Positions 9,138-19,629 are shown, counted from the first letter of the stretch. The stretch is DNA of 32,871 bases from Chara braunii (GCA_003427395.1 BFEA01000731.1:98268-131138); one strand, 5' to 3'. Notes: generated by a model not told the origin, from the letters alone. A program made the numbers and translations.

Positions 9138-10685
9138 CACGGTTCACAGGGCACCAGAGAGCCCTGTATTTGCGTTCCTTCCACTGGACAGCTACGTGTC
9201 CGAGCAGTAGCAGAGTTCCATGACCAGGCAGCCGCCGGTCATATGGGCTTCCACAAGACGTTGGCTCGTGTGAGCCACCTCTACGTTTGGTCGAAGCACA
9301 AGGACTTTATGAAGGACTACGTCGCAGAGTGTCTCACCTGTGAGGAGGTGAACAGTGCGAACCACCTTCCTTATGGTTTGCTCTGGCCTCTTCCTATCCC
9401 TGAGGGTCGTTGGCAGTCCATCTCGATGGACTTGATCAGTCCTCTTCGTCCTCCTACCCCCAGCGGTCATAATGCTATCGTGGTCGTCGTCGACCGCTTC
9501 ACGAAGCGTGCATGCTTTGTTCCGTGTCGCTATGCGATCAGTGCACGTGAGGTCGCCGACATAGTGTTTAAACGAGTTGTGCGTGACCACGGCTTACCTC
9601 TGAGCATCATATCTGACCGTGACCCGCGCTTAACCAGCTGATTTTTGTGACGGCTCCACGAGGTGTACGACACCCAGCTCCGCTTCTCCACGTCTTACCA
9701 TGCCCAGACTGATGGTCAGACGGAGGTCACGAACAAGACTCTCGGAGACATTCTTCGAAAGATTGTTCATGACGACCAGCAGTGGGATCTCCATCTTCTC
9801 CATACAGAGATAGCCTACAACCACGCCGTCTCGCCAATCACGGAGATGACGCCTTACTATTGCGACCTCGGTTATCACCCTCGTGTTCCTGCGGATTTCC
9901 TTCGACCGTGACAGATGCACACCGACAAGAGTTGTCCCACGCTAGATGATTGGGTTTTGCACATGACATCGATCATGAAGACTGCATATGAGCACATAGC
10001 CGCTTCCCAGACTCGCATGGCCGCACGTGTGAACCGATCGAGGATGGATCACCCGTTCAATGTCGGTGATGATGTGCTTGTCGACGCCCGCCACTTACAG
10101 CTCGAAGTGGACACGCTTCGCAAGTTCCGGCATTGCTTTTTTGGCCCATGCCGCATTCTTCAGGCCGTCGGTTCTGATACGGTTTCTAGCCCGGTCAGCT
10201 TCCGTGTGAAGCTGCCCGACTACCTACGCCAGACTCGTGTGCACGATGTCCACCACGTCTCGTTACTGCGTCCCTACCTCAGACCGTCTGAGCGTTTCGT
10301 TGAACGACCATATGAGCGCCCTTCACCCATCATGGTGGACGGTCACGCAGAGTTCCTCATTTCAAACATCATTGGTCGTCGAGTCACCGACGACAACCCT
10401 TCCCATGTCGAGTATCTCGTACGTTGGAATGGTTACCCTGATGAGGAGGCTACTTGGGAGCCCCTCGAGCACTTGCAGCACGCTCGCATTTTGGTGTGTG
10501 TCTATAACCGTGCTCGTCGTGCTGGGTTGACTGCTCCTCAGCCCACTGACCCTCTTCCTTCTCCCTCGGCTGAGGAGACCGCTGAAGTCGAGCTTGCTTC
10601 ATCTGACGCAGACCTTCAGCAACAGCCGGAAGCTTCCGAGCGTCCACAGCGCATTCGTCGTCGTCTTACTCGATACGACGATTGA
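9138..10685 (+). pseudogene. int: Integrase with C-terminal chromodomain, three in-frame stops
   Basis: Integrase joins element cDNA to host DNA. One frame runs from 9138 to the stop at 10683-10685, interrupted by TGA at 9639-9641, 9648-9650 and 9909-9911. The N-terminal zinc domain has H-x6-H-x29-C-x2-C (FHDQAAAGH to CLTCEE). The catalytic core has the first Asp in SISMDLISPL, the second in IISDRDP, and the Glu in TDGQTEVTN. Spacing between the second Asp and the Glu is exactly 35 residues when the two stops are counted as residues, so the core has suffered substitutions but no indels. Then come the C-terminal domain (DDVLVDARHL, VHDVHHVSLLRPYL) and a chromodomain. The upstream frame closes at 9135. 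It would have been cleaved from a Pol polyprotein, so it needs no start codon of its own. Confidence 0.92.
10341..10509 (+). other. Chromodomain at the integrase C-terminus
   Basis: Residues from AEFLISNIIGRR through VEYLVRWNGY and EEATWEPLEHL match the chromodomain pattern, with the conserved YLVRW and TWEP segments. In chromoviruses this domain binds methylated histone tails and directs insertion into heterochromatin. The tail after it, to 10685, is acidic and then Arg-rich (RPQRIRRRLTRYDD). Confidence 0.9.
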
Positions 10686-11804
10686 CTCTGACTTATCTTC
10701 CCACGTCTTTGACTTCTTAGTACTCCATCCACTCCATATTTGTCACTTCATCTCGTCGACGTTGCGACTCTTCCTCAACGACATTCCGGACTTCTCATCA
10801 TGGACGCCATTGACAACTTCATGGACTTCATCACGATCAGCTCTGCCTACTTCAGACGTTGTCACTCTCTTACCACCTTACCTTGTAGAGTACCCTGGTT
10901 GTGTCGCATGATGGTTTCCCTTCGCCGGGTTCCTCTGAGTTAGGCTCTCCCTCGGTATACACATAGGCATCGGGACCGTAGCGTTGCCTTGGCTTCCCAG
11001 CTAGCGGATCCAGCTCCGGCTTCCCCCACCTTAGGAGTCATTTGCATGATTCCCTTACCCATCACTTAAATTGTTTACCCTCCGCCAGCCCTCATGCCCT
11101 AGTTAGGCAGCCTTGCACGCTTCATCTAGGTGCGCCCAGTATACCAGGCTCCCTTATTCCCTTGCATGGTCGACCCTTCATAGTGATCACCCCTTTAGTC
11201 GAGCATTACCCGTCCTGATGGTCTATCTGTTAGGGTCATTGGTTCTGTTCGCTCCAGTTCCCTACCCTCATTGAGTGTGATGATATGTGCCTTCGTGTCA
11301 TTATGTGTGGATGCGGTTAGGAGTTGATCGACCCCTAGGCTACATTCGCCACCCTCAAAGACCATTACACCCTTTGGTTTGCGATACACTTGTCCTGTGA
11401 CATATGGTTGTCTTGTTGTTGCTTTGTTGCTCTCAGACTGAGGCTACTGCCTCTAACATTTCTAGGATTTAGTTATTTCTGCTTTTGTTGTTCTTAGCAC
11501 TTACACACTAGTCAGTTGTTTCCAGACTGAGACTACTGCCTCCAACATTCTAGGATTTAGTTGTCATTACTTTCTGTTTTCCTAGGACATATACACTAGC
11601 TAGTTGCTTCTGCTTCCACTTAGGCTGTTAGTTGTGACATTGCTGTTTTTTTTGACATTTTCTATCCTAGGCTGCGTCACATGGACTCAGCATGGAGCTT
11701 GCTCCACATCCTAGACTTCTCGGGTTTTCTTCTTCTTTGAGAGAGTTCTGCTTCTTGGCGGAAGCGTTCTTGTATCTAGGCGATCCATCACAGGCCGAGG
11801 ATCA
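10686..11804 (+). other. 3' non-coding region of the retrotransposon
   Basis: No coding frame is supported. It contains a two-copy tandem repeat with an 89-bp period (CAGACTGAGGCTACTGCC at 11434, CAGACTGAGACTACTGCC at 11523). The sequence just before the 3' LTR (CACAGGCCGAGGATCA) is only a weak polypurine tract. Confidence 0.6.
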
Positions 11805-12109
11805 TGTAGCGGACCTCTGGTTCGCCTGTGAGACCAGCCCCTTGGCTTGTTCTCTGCCTGTGTTGTATTCGGGGTAGTCCAGTCCAGACCGGTACCTCTG
11901 TCGGTACCAACCAGTCCAATCCAGTCCAGTCTGTCCGCTGGGGTATACCCCAATTGTTGTCTATTTTTTTATCATTCTACATTGGCACATTTTGGAGTAC
12001 GTGCGTTGGAGTCCAGTGTGGGAGCTGCTTTGTGCCATCTCGCTCCCGCTTCATCCTTCATCTCCATTTCTATCCCAGGCGGAGCACCACACCTGGTGGG
12101 TCCGCCACA
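11805..12109 (+). repeat. 3' LTR (305 bp)
   Basis: Same termini as the 5' LTR (TGTAGCGGACC ... GGTCCGCCACA). It has a single copy of the segment that is duplicated in the 5' LTR, and lacks several bases of it elsewhere. It is followed directly by CTCAG. Confidence 0.93.
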
Positions 12110-12114
12110 CTCAG
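12110..12114. repeat. Target site duplication CTCAG (right)
   Basis: Exact copy of 4638-4642, directly after the 3' LTR. Confidence 0.9.
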
Positions 12115-12177
12115 CCTGTAGTTTATCCTGCAGGGTGCTGGATCTTGTAGGTCGGGCTCACCCCAGCCGTCCAAGTC

Positions 12178-12640
12178 TTTTTTTTTTTTTTTTTTTTTTG
12201 AACATTCTCCAATCTATTGGTAGGCAGCAGGATCATCTTTCTCCGAGTTACTTATAACACCCTTCCACGTTTTGAGTATACTCAGTCTGTATGTGGGAAG
12301 GTTTACCCTGATCATGAGGCTAGTCAGGAACCCCCGAGCACTCATAGCACACCATAGGTTTTGTGCGTGCGTATGACCATGCTCATTGTGCTGAGATTCC
12401 TGCTTCTGCTGGACTGATCGACCCTATTTCTTCTTTCTCGACTCAGGATTGTATTGCGAATGTGTTTTCCCTTACTGAGGTTTTTTTTCAGCCGTTGACA
12501 GACGCTTTGTCATGTCCACAACGTTTTTGTCGTCTTCCCCCACAGTACGATGACAGAACCTCTACTCTCCTCGCCCTCACACTGACTCACACATACATAT
12601 ACTTCTTCAACATCTTACATATTTACAGAGTAACTGTTCT
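12178..12640 (+). pseudogene. Relic chromodomain/C-terminus of a second, older chromovirus
   Basis: After a T22 run (12178-12199), the DNA aligns with the integrase tail at 10360-10690 in the same orientation. Matching phrases are CCTTCCACGTTTTGAGTAT and CCTTCCCATGTCGAGTAT; GGTTTACCCTGATCATGAGG and GGTTACCCTGATGAGGAGG; and CCACAACGTTTTTGTCGTC and CCACAGCGCATTCGTCGTC. Stops and indels break the frame. It is clearly more diverged than the LTRs are from each other, so it is not a duplication of the intact element but an older family member. Confidence 0.72.
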
Positions 12641-12689
12641 ACTGTTTTTTGCAGATTGCATGTCAATGGCTCCGCCGATCAATTACAGA

Positions 12690-13010
12690 CCCGAGGATAG
12701 TGCAGACCCGAGGATCGTGCAGTGGTACTGTTTTTGCTCCGGCCTATAACTTGGCTATTTTGGGAATTTGTCTATTCAGCCTGTGGGACCAGGCCGTGGG
12801 CCTGATCTTACTGCCCAGTGCCCATATATCTGTTTACCTCAGTACTGGTGTCCATACCTGTTCAGTCCAGTCAATCCGCTGGGGGTGCACACGGCTGCAG
12901 TCTGGTTTCATTTATTCTGTATTGTGTGTTGCGAGTCTTGGAGAATTTCATGTGTAGTGTGAGTGTATGGTGTGTGATGTCAGCTCCATGCTTTGGAGTC
13001 TTCCTGCTCC
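12690..13010 (+). repeat. Relic LTR of the older chromovirus
   Basis: The order of phrases follows the LTR at 11805-12109: GAGGATCGTGCAGTGG (LTR: GAGGATCATGTAGCGG), GTGGGACCAGGCC, TCAGTCCAGTCAATCCGCTG then GGGGTGCAC, TTTCATTTATTCTGTATTG and TTGGAGAATTTC. Its position after the chromodomain relic is where a 3' LTR belongs. The far end is too degraded to place exactly. Confidence 0.6.
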
Positions 13011-13067
13011 ACTACGGTACCACCATCTTCCACTGTCACCTTGAAATTATCTCTTTCTCTCTCTCCT

Positions 13068-13653
13068 CGACCGGGCAGGATCTGCCATCTTGGAGTTGGA
13101 CCCCAAAGGAAAAAGGATGGAAAAACCGTCTGGCCAAAAAAAACGGGCAAATAATTTTGGAAAGCTGGAAAGCAGTTTTGCTGTGACCCCACCGCAGAGG
13201 ACCAAATGTGCCGTGGAAACCCTTTGGAAATCAGTTGAGCCAATCATTGCCTTTCTCCGTCGGCAGTCATTTGTTTTGTTTTTGTTTTCTTTGTTTTTCC
13301 TTTTTTTTTGTGGCACTCTTGGTCGCTATTGGCTGCTGCCTCCCATGAGTCTTTCCGAGATTTTTCTAGGAAAGACATGACCTCCCCCCTCTCCTCTAGA
13401 GTTGGCACAAAATTGCGGCGAGAAATCCTCCCGTGAGACTTTTCCAGGCTGCGGACTATGTGAAAACAGAAAACTATGTTTTTCCAAGCCGCAATCTTCG
13501 GTCTGTGGGGTCCCGGAAAACGGTTTGTGGGAGAAATTTCACCTTTCCGTGGACATCTGCTGCAGGTTGTGTGGTCCTGGAACCAGTTTTGCGGCAAAGT
13601 TTTTCCTTTCCGCGGTCCTGTGGGGTCCCAACTCTTGGCAGATGCTGGTTCAC
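13068..13653. mobile_element. MITE-like family B, copy 1
   Basis: The ends form an imperfect inverted repeat: ATCTGCCATCTTGGAGTTGG then ACCCC near 13080, against CCCAACTCTTGGCAGAT at 13628-13644. The interior contains TGTGGCACTCTTGGTCGC then TATTGGCTGCTGCC (13309-13343). The same interior appears on the opposite strand of the element at 30477-30997, so the two are copies in opposite orientation. Repeated (C/T)TTTCC(G/A) and GTGGGGTCC words fill the right half. No protein is seen. It directly abuts element F2. Confidence 0.65.
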
Positions 13654-13701
13654 GGCGCAGTCAGGGTTACAGTTTGTAATTCCATTTGAAACTGCGTTTT
13701 T

Positions 13702-13817
13702 GCAGTTTAGTCAGGGCCCGAGTTTCAATTGCAGTTTAGTCAGGGCCCGAGTTTCAATTGCAGTTTAGTCAGGGCCCGAGTTTCAATTGCAGTTGAATCA
13801 GGGCCCTAGTTTGTAAT
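13702..13817. repeat. 29-bp tandem repeat, 4 copies, in the F2 left arm
   Basis: Copies start at 13702, 13731, 13760 and 13789; each contains GCAGTTTAGTCAGGGCCCGA then GTTTCAATT. The first three are nearly identical and the fourth is diverged. The right arm has about one equivalent copy, so this is a local expansion after the element formed. Confidence 0.9.
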
Positions 13818-14062
13818 TGCATTTGAAACTCGGGCTTGCTTTTTCTAGCAGTTCAGTCAGGCACATGGCCGTTTCTTTCTCTCCTCTTTTTTTTTTTTTC
13901 CTTTTTTTTTTATCCTTTTTTTCTGTCTTTTTTTTCGGTCGTGCGCCGCGGTCCGTTTTCTTTTTTTTTTTTTTTTTGTCGCCTGCCGCGCCGCGCCGGG
14001 CCTCTCCGCCGCTAGAAGGGAAAAAAAAAAAAAAAAAAAAAAAAAAAACAGCCCCATGGTTG

Positions 14063-14160
14063 GGCCACGGTCGAGATGTCTCGGCCACACCCCGGACTGG
14101 CCACGGCCGAGATGTCTCGGCCACACCCCAGATTGGCCACGGCCACAGCCGAGATTCGCA
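14063..14160. repeat. 36-bp repeat core with hairpins in F2
   Basis: Units start GGCCACGG at 14063, 14099 and 14135. The second contains GGCCGAGATGTCTCGGCC, an 8-bp perfect stem with a 2-base centre. The first has one mismatch (GGTCGAGA), and the third is shortened and altered. A related motif in both orientations forms the core of F1. Confidence 0.85.
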
Positions 14161-14673
14161 GGCACTACCCTTCACAGGCAAACGCAAAGTCTCAAGAGTA
14201 GCCTACTCCGAAGAAGTGGGGGGCTCGTGGCAGGGATGGAGGCAAAAAAAAAAAAAAAGGAAAAAAAAAAGTGAAGAAACAAGGAACTTGGAATCCACCT
14301 ACGTCGGGAAGGCCCTAACGTCACGGGTGCTTTGAGGAATTTATTTGGCCATGAAGTGAGGAACATGAAACATGTCGATTTCCTTTTTTGTTTCTTGTTG
14401 TGAGGTCCCTATAGCGCCCTGCCAGCCAGGCAGGGCGGATTCCACGCTTCATTGAGTTCCACACAAGTACTGTAACATCCTGTATCGGACCGCAATCACA
14501 GCATAAGGGATGTTTTTTTTTTTTTTTTTTTTTATCTGTTGTTCGTGGATAGACGAGGGCCCTGACTGAACTGCATAGGGCCGAGTTTTAACTGCAATTG
14601 AAACTCGGGACCTGATGAAACTGCTAAAACGCAGTTTCGAATGCAATTACAAACTGTTTTGGTGACTGCGCCG

Positions 14674-15289
14674 AAGTTTCCCTAGATAGATAGATGTATA
14701 GATGTAGATAAGAAAGACAGAGGAGAGCCGAGGAGCGAAGGCCTCACAAAGAAAAGGAACTCTCAGGGGAGGAAAGCGAGGGAAGGCAATGGTTTGGCAG
14801 GGAGGTTGCTCTGCTGAAAAGTGCCCCCCCCACACCCCATGTACAAGTGAAATGACTTTGGCTTGGACCCTACTTCCTGTCGGTCGCTTGGCCCCTGGAA
14901 AGCATCTCGCACCCCTAGCCCCTGGGCCTGCGGAAGACAAAACCAAATACCACTGCTGGATGAATTTCTGGCAGGACAGCCGCTGCCAGTTAGCAGTAAA
15001 GGGAAATTTCCCATACGGAAGGCAGGCTTCTCACTGTCATAATGTTCATCCAATCCGGTCGATTCCCTGGGTCTCCTTTCTGCATGGGATGGCAAAAATG
15101 AGAGAGGTGCCCCCCACCCACTTACTCCCTCAGGATGGCCATTACTGTCAGAAAGAGGCAAACAGAACAGAGTGAAAACGTCTCCTTAGTTCATAGTTCT
15201 GAGTATTTTGGCATTCACTGTGAAGCAAATGGAATATAAAAAACTGCCTTCCGAAAACCTACAAAAAAAAAAGTATTCCAGAGGGTTGG
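14674..15289. other. No gene seen
   Basis: Mixed unique-looking sequence with a purine-rich stretch (14700-14780). TCTCCTTTCTGCATGGGATG (15072-15091) resembles TCTCTTTTCTGCACAGGATG at 26950-26969, and CTGCCTTCCGAA near 15246 resembles TTGCCTTCCGAA near 27084. An undefined dispersed repeat may be shared. The open frames here show no recognisable domain. Confidence 0.4.
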
Positions 15290-15820
15290 TGGATGCAAGA
15301 TGCTGACGTTGAGGAGTTATTGCTGGAGAGAGAACTGTGCAGGGGAAGCAGATAGTTGAAAACGACAGGAGACGTACCGACGACAGACAGACTTTTCAAC
15401 TTCTCACTTCGGAGCAAATTAATGAACAAACTGCTTCAATGACGAGTATCAACAATTGACAAGGTGTGTTCCTCCCTCTATAATTTTTAACCCTCCCCGT
15501 ATCCTTTTTTCCTCCAAGTCCCTCCCAAGCCAGCAAATAAACTAAAACAACCACTCGTATATAGAAAGAGGGCTAAAAGGAACTTTAAAAATTCAGGACT
15601 ATAATCTATTGAATAAGTTGACCTTCCTCTCCAGAATTAACCTTCTCTTCGATTACTAACCTGATTGCCTCCCCTCTCACACACGAGAGAACTTTTGCAC
15701 ATACGCACATGAGATTACTCTCACGCAATTAAACTCAATCGACTCAATCAATCACATACATCGTAGTCATATACACACACACATACCTACACGTTAAGCA
15801 CACACCCATCACCTATCACA

Positions 15821-17340
15821 ATGAAGTTCAACATTCGTAGGGCAAAATGACCAGAATCTATGTTGTTCTATCAGGGGGCAATGCGACATGCAATGTTCAA
15901 ACAGATTGGACCATTACCCTATACTCATCCGAGAGTAAATGTAATCAACCAAAATGCGGGATTTCTCACAAGAAGGGTGTCAGGTAATGAGAAAGAACTG
16001 TTGCCCATGCAAAAGGAAAATTTTCCCCCGCTCTCTTCTTCGGTCCCAATGCAACATCAAGAAAGGAATGGGGGTGTATTTTCTGCTCATGAGTAAGTAG
16101 TCTCATCATCTATGCAGCCTTAGCTCCCAGTAATGGAAATCTCCACCCAAACCAGCGATACCATCAACAGTGAGAATGTTGCTGATAGGGATTTGATAAT
16201 GAGAGAAAGGAATGAACTGAATGATGAGGAAGTATTGACGGAAGAGGAAAAGATGTACGAGAAATTTCAGACTCAACAAGGAACACATCAAGCATCGAAG
16301 GAAAATGAAGCAAGTACATCATCTCAGGATCACAAGCAACCCTCATGGGCACAAAGAGTAAAAGATTCCTTGCAGAATAAAACACTGAATATCCAGCGTC
16401 CTTCGAATGATCTCACTGGTTCCCTGCGTCAGGAACTGAAGTTTCCTCTCAGGAACTTATCTTCGGCTAGGGCATACTTTCTCTCGCTCTTCCTCCTTCC
16501 GTCTGAACAGCTGGTGATCAAGCAAGGGGGTAGGAAGACTCTGATGAAGTCGTATCCACCGGATAAACTGCGTTAATGGGATAATGTCTACACTAAACAT
16601 GCTAGCAACTAGATCTTCTATGGTAATGCGGTCTATAGGTTAGTCAATGATAAGATAAAATTCATTTGTAAAAGACTGGAATCGCTGAGAAATGGGCTTG
16701 AAGGTGTTATAGAGTTTTTCCTGATACAACCAATCACTCCTACGGTCTTCATTGTGCTTAGTCTTTTTGACAAGGACAAGGTCAGAATGGATGCGTGGAA
16801 GAAAATACTATGGGATCAGGCTGAGGTCAGAATCTACCCATGGCTCCCTAAGAAGGTTGGCCCAGAAGAAAAGAGGGACCAACTCATGAAGGACTTCTAC
16901 TGGGTTGAATTCAGACACATCCCGATTGAAGTCCAGGCAACATTCATTCATGATTTTGGACAACAATTTAGAATAGTGGACTTCATCAATCCGCTGCCAT
17001 CGTATGTGGCCAAGCGGGATGACTACTTGATGTTGGCTTTCAATTTTCCTAAAGAGCAACTCTTTTCAATAGATGATATCATACCATTCAAAATGGGTGG
17101 CGGGTCTATCAGATTCACACGGCACATAAGTTTAGGCCCTGGTGTTTTAAGTGCAAGGCCTATGGCCACCTTCACAATGACTATGCATGCCCCCATCATC
17201 CCCAACACGCAATCTCCCCACAACAGCGGATCAAACGGGATCTGCAAAGACCCAATAGATGGCTTCCCACGGTATCTGGATATGAGGGATAGGTTTTTCG
17301 TGGGACAAGCTGTGGGTTGGGTTTGAGAAGGGAGGAGTGA
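15821..17340 (+). pseudogene. LINE ORF1, RNA-binding protein, broken
   Basis: ORF1 proteins coat LINE RNA. The best start is the ATG at 15821 (MKFNIRRAK). The same frame continues through stops at 15848, 16094, 16124, 16574 and 16610 to about 17100. An N-terminal Glu/Lys/Gln-rich region leads into a DUF4283-like domain at about 16730-17080: FIVLSLFDKDKVRMDAWKK, DFYWVEFRHIPIE, and KRDDYLMLAFNF then IIPF. The zinc knuckle (FRPWCFKCKAYGHLHNDYAC, C-x2-C-x4-H-x6-C) is read in another frame, so a single-base shift lies in the G-rich stretch near 17095-17110. A truncated sister copy is at 2433-2760. The DUF4283 assignment rests on the order of motifs, not on a search. Confidence 0.75.
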
Positions 17341-17461
17341 TGTAAACAAATCTCCCCGCCCGCCAGCAGACTGGCTCCCTCCTCAACTCTCTATTCACCA
17401 ACATCAACCTTTACCTCAAGGGGGAAGGACACCTAAGGGTAGCCATTCAAGGCAGGGCCAG

Positions 17462-19490
17462 ATGTCTGGAGCAAAAGTCCAGACAAAGAAGGGGGATATG
17501 CAAGGAATACACAGTAATGGTAATGGGGATAGTGCCGTGATGCAGTCAGGAACGGAGGTTGGATTCCGGAAGAATCAGCAATATAAAAGTTCGGTTACCC
17601 CACCACCCGACAATGTGGTCAGATCTGTGGGCCCCAAGGCAACAGACTACCTGCTAAAAGTGATTTGGGGGGAGGTTCAGAATGGAGGGAGGTAAAAAGG
17701 AAAGGAGCAGTGATTCAGAAGGACTCCCCCCTCTCCGGCAACCAATTGGTGTCTCCACATCAGAACTCTGTCGGGATGGAGGAGACCGAAAACAAGAGAG
17801 CAACGATAGGTGAAGAAAAGTGAGGTCAGGAACCAGGAAAAGCAAATTCTAACTTTGAAGTGGTCCTCATGGATGTGGATCCTTTCAGAGTTGTTCTTGG
17901 TCCAGAACCAATGGAGGTGGAGCCTGTTCCACCTTGCATTTCTCCCCCAATTGTTCAATATGCTGACAACTCTGAGTCCACTATCTCTATCAATGTGGAT
18001 TCTGTTGTCCTACAACTATCAGATTGGTTGCTGTAAGTAAAAGTTTAAAATTGATTCTGTTTCAAGGCCCCCCGCCGGGGATTACCAAGGATGATGTCTG
18101 TATCAAACTATTATCAATAATCTCAACCAGGTTTAATCACATGCTTTTGACGGGATCAGCTCACTTACCTGATCTACAAAACCGATTTCAACCTCTAGTC
18201 TTACAGGGGGAAGAGGAGGAAGAGGAGAATGGTTCTGAGCTGCAACAGCAGGTGATTACTATTCCGACAGATGGTCCCAGGCCAGATGATTTTTCTCAGT
18301 CTCAGAGATCAGCACATGATCAATCTCAGCAGGAGGGAGGAAATAGTGAGGATCAGTTCCTGGTTTCAGAAAAGCAACATAGCAAACAAATGGAATTCAA
18401 AGTTGTAATTTCTGAGCTCACACAGGAAAAGAAGTTTCTGCATCTCCCCAAGGGACAACAGATTACTTCCTCAGGTAAGTACATTCAAAGGCTTTTAGAA
18501 TGGGATAGTGAGGCTCATAAACCCTCTGACTCTCATGTCTATCATGGGTCTCAGCTGATCACGAAGTCTCATGATACTCATGGGAATTCTCATGATACTC
18601 ATGGGTCTCATATGACTCAGGAATTAAGTGAGATCGAAAATGAACTCTCCCCGACTCCTAATACTGCTGGTACAATGAAGACTCAACCAGTACCACAGTG
18701 TTATGATGACTATGGGGGTTTTCACGATATCAACTCTCAACATGGATTGCAGATTGTCACGGTTAATAATAAGGGGTTGGTAAGGGAATAAATTTTCCTT
18801 CCTGGTTCGGTGATTGACGAAGGAAGATCACCGTAAGGACCTACCATGACACATACGAAGAGTCAGGTGGTAGATCTCACTGAAGATCTCCCAGATGCAT
18901 ATCAGGAAAGGGTCCAGGAGGAAGATGGAGAACAAGTGGGAGAGGAAGAAGATTCACTGGTTTTGACAGAGAAGGAAATTTCTCTAAATTCCCAAAATCC
19001 CCAAAGTCTATTAGAATCTGAGGTTACAACTAAGAGACAGCGGTTGAAGCACCGCCTGGCTAGAGGGCAGGCAATACTGTCCCCTACCAAAATTGGTATA
19101 GTCATTTTTCCAGTCAGACTCAAAGACGGTACATGGGAGGTAGGCCTTTCGGTCCCTCAGGATGCAGTCTACGGTGAGGTCACAGTTTTGGGTACTGCTT
19201 TGCCATCCTTAGTGTTATCTTCCAAATCAGATTGCCTCACCAAGGACACACTCATCCAAAAGGAGATATGGAGTTTCATCAACAAAAAATTTTCACTGGG
19301 GGGTTCGTCCATTATGACTGTGACTGAAGGAGAACACAGACTACCAAAATGGGATGTGTTCTTAAAATATGAAGTGAACAAACAGGCTGACCTCAAGTGG
19401 CTCAACCAGGAGACCTGCCAGAACTTCAGATCTCGAAGGTCAAGGCAAGCAAGTTTTGGTCTGAAACTGATGTTGGCACGTTATTGATCA
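17462..19490 (+). pseudogene. LINE region between zinc knuckle and ORF2, unknown function
   Basis: I do not recognise this protein. Open stretches are 17462-17695 (ORF1 frame), 18024-18791 and 18846-19487; the last two share a frame and are separated by stops at 18789 and about 18834. The 18024-18791 part is Gln/Ser/Glu-rich and acidic, with EEEEEEN and an SHDTHG repeat (18567-18610), and looks disordered. The 18846-19487 part has an acidic start, then basic KRQRLKHRLARGQ, and then a more globular segment (IVIFPVRLKDGTWEVGLSVP ... PKWDVFLKYEVNKQADLKWL). It may be the C-terminal half of a very long ORF1, or a separate ORF between ORF1 and ORF2. Its presence largely explains the unusual length of the element. 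Confidence 0.6.
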
Positions 19491-19629
19491 GATTTTTGGA
19501 TGAACAAATTCTGGTGTCAGGAGGTCTGCTGGACTCTGCCATGTGGCAAGTCTACTAAGCGACCCCGAGCAATTTTCTAATCATTCTTACTCCTTATTTC
19601 AAATTTGGTCCTTCGCGTAGTAATTTTTT

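Larger units (their letters stand above)
4643..12109 (+). mobile_element. Ty3/gypsy chromovirus LTR retrotransposon, full-length insertion, defective
   Basis: The element is 7,467 bp and bounded by CTCAG duplications. In order it has a 5' LTR, a primer-binding site, a leader of about 2.1 kb, gag, an anomalous gap, integrase with a C-terminal chromodomain, a 3' non-coding region of about 1.1 kb, and a 3' LTR. The chromodomain assigns it to the chromoviruses, a Metaviridae clade common in plants and fungi. Protease, reverse transcriptase and RNase H, which normally lie between gag and integrase, are absent. Both coding regions carry in-frame stops. The two LTRs differ at about two dozen sites plus indels (roughly 8%), so the insertion is old. 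It cannot move without help. Confidence 0.93.
13653..14673. mobile_element. Foldback element F2, about 1.02 kb
   Basis: The left end CGGCGCAGTCAGGGTTACAG then TTTGTAATT is matched by the inverted right end (ACAAACTGTTTTGGTGACTG then CGCCG, 14650-14673). Pairing continues through GAAACTGCG, GCAGTTTAGTCAGGGCCC and the corresponding right-arm segments (14540-14650). Inside are interrupted T runs (13887-13977), a GC-rich block, A28 (14021-14048), a core of 36-bp repeats with hairpins (14063-14160), more A runs, and T21 (14513-14533). The arms are unequal because the left arm has an expanded 29-bp repeat. The core motif is shared with F1. No protein is encoded. Confidence 0.78.

Noticed and set aside
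13798-14335. Open frames up to 172 codons with Phe/Lys runs
   Set aside because: Same cause as above, within foldback element F2.
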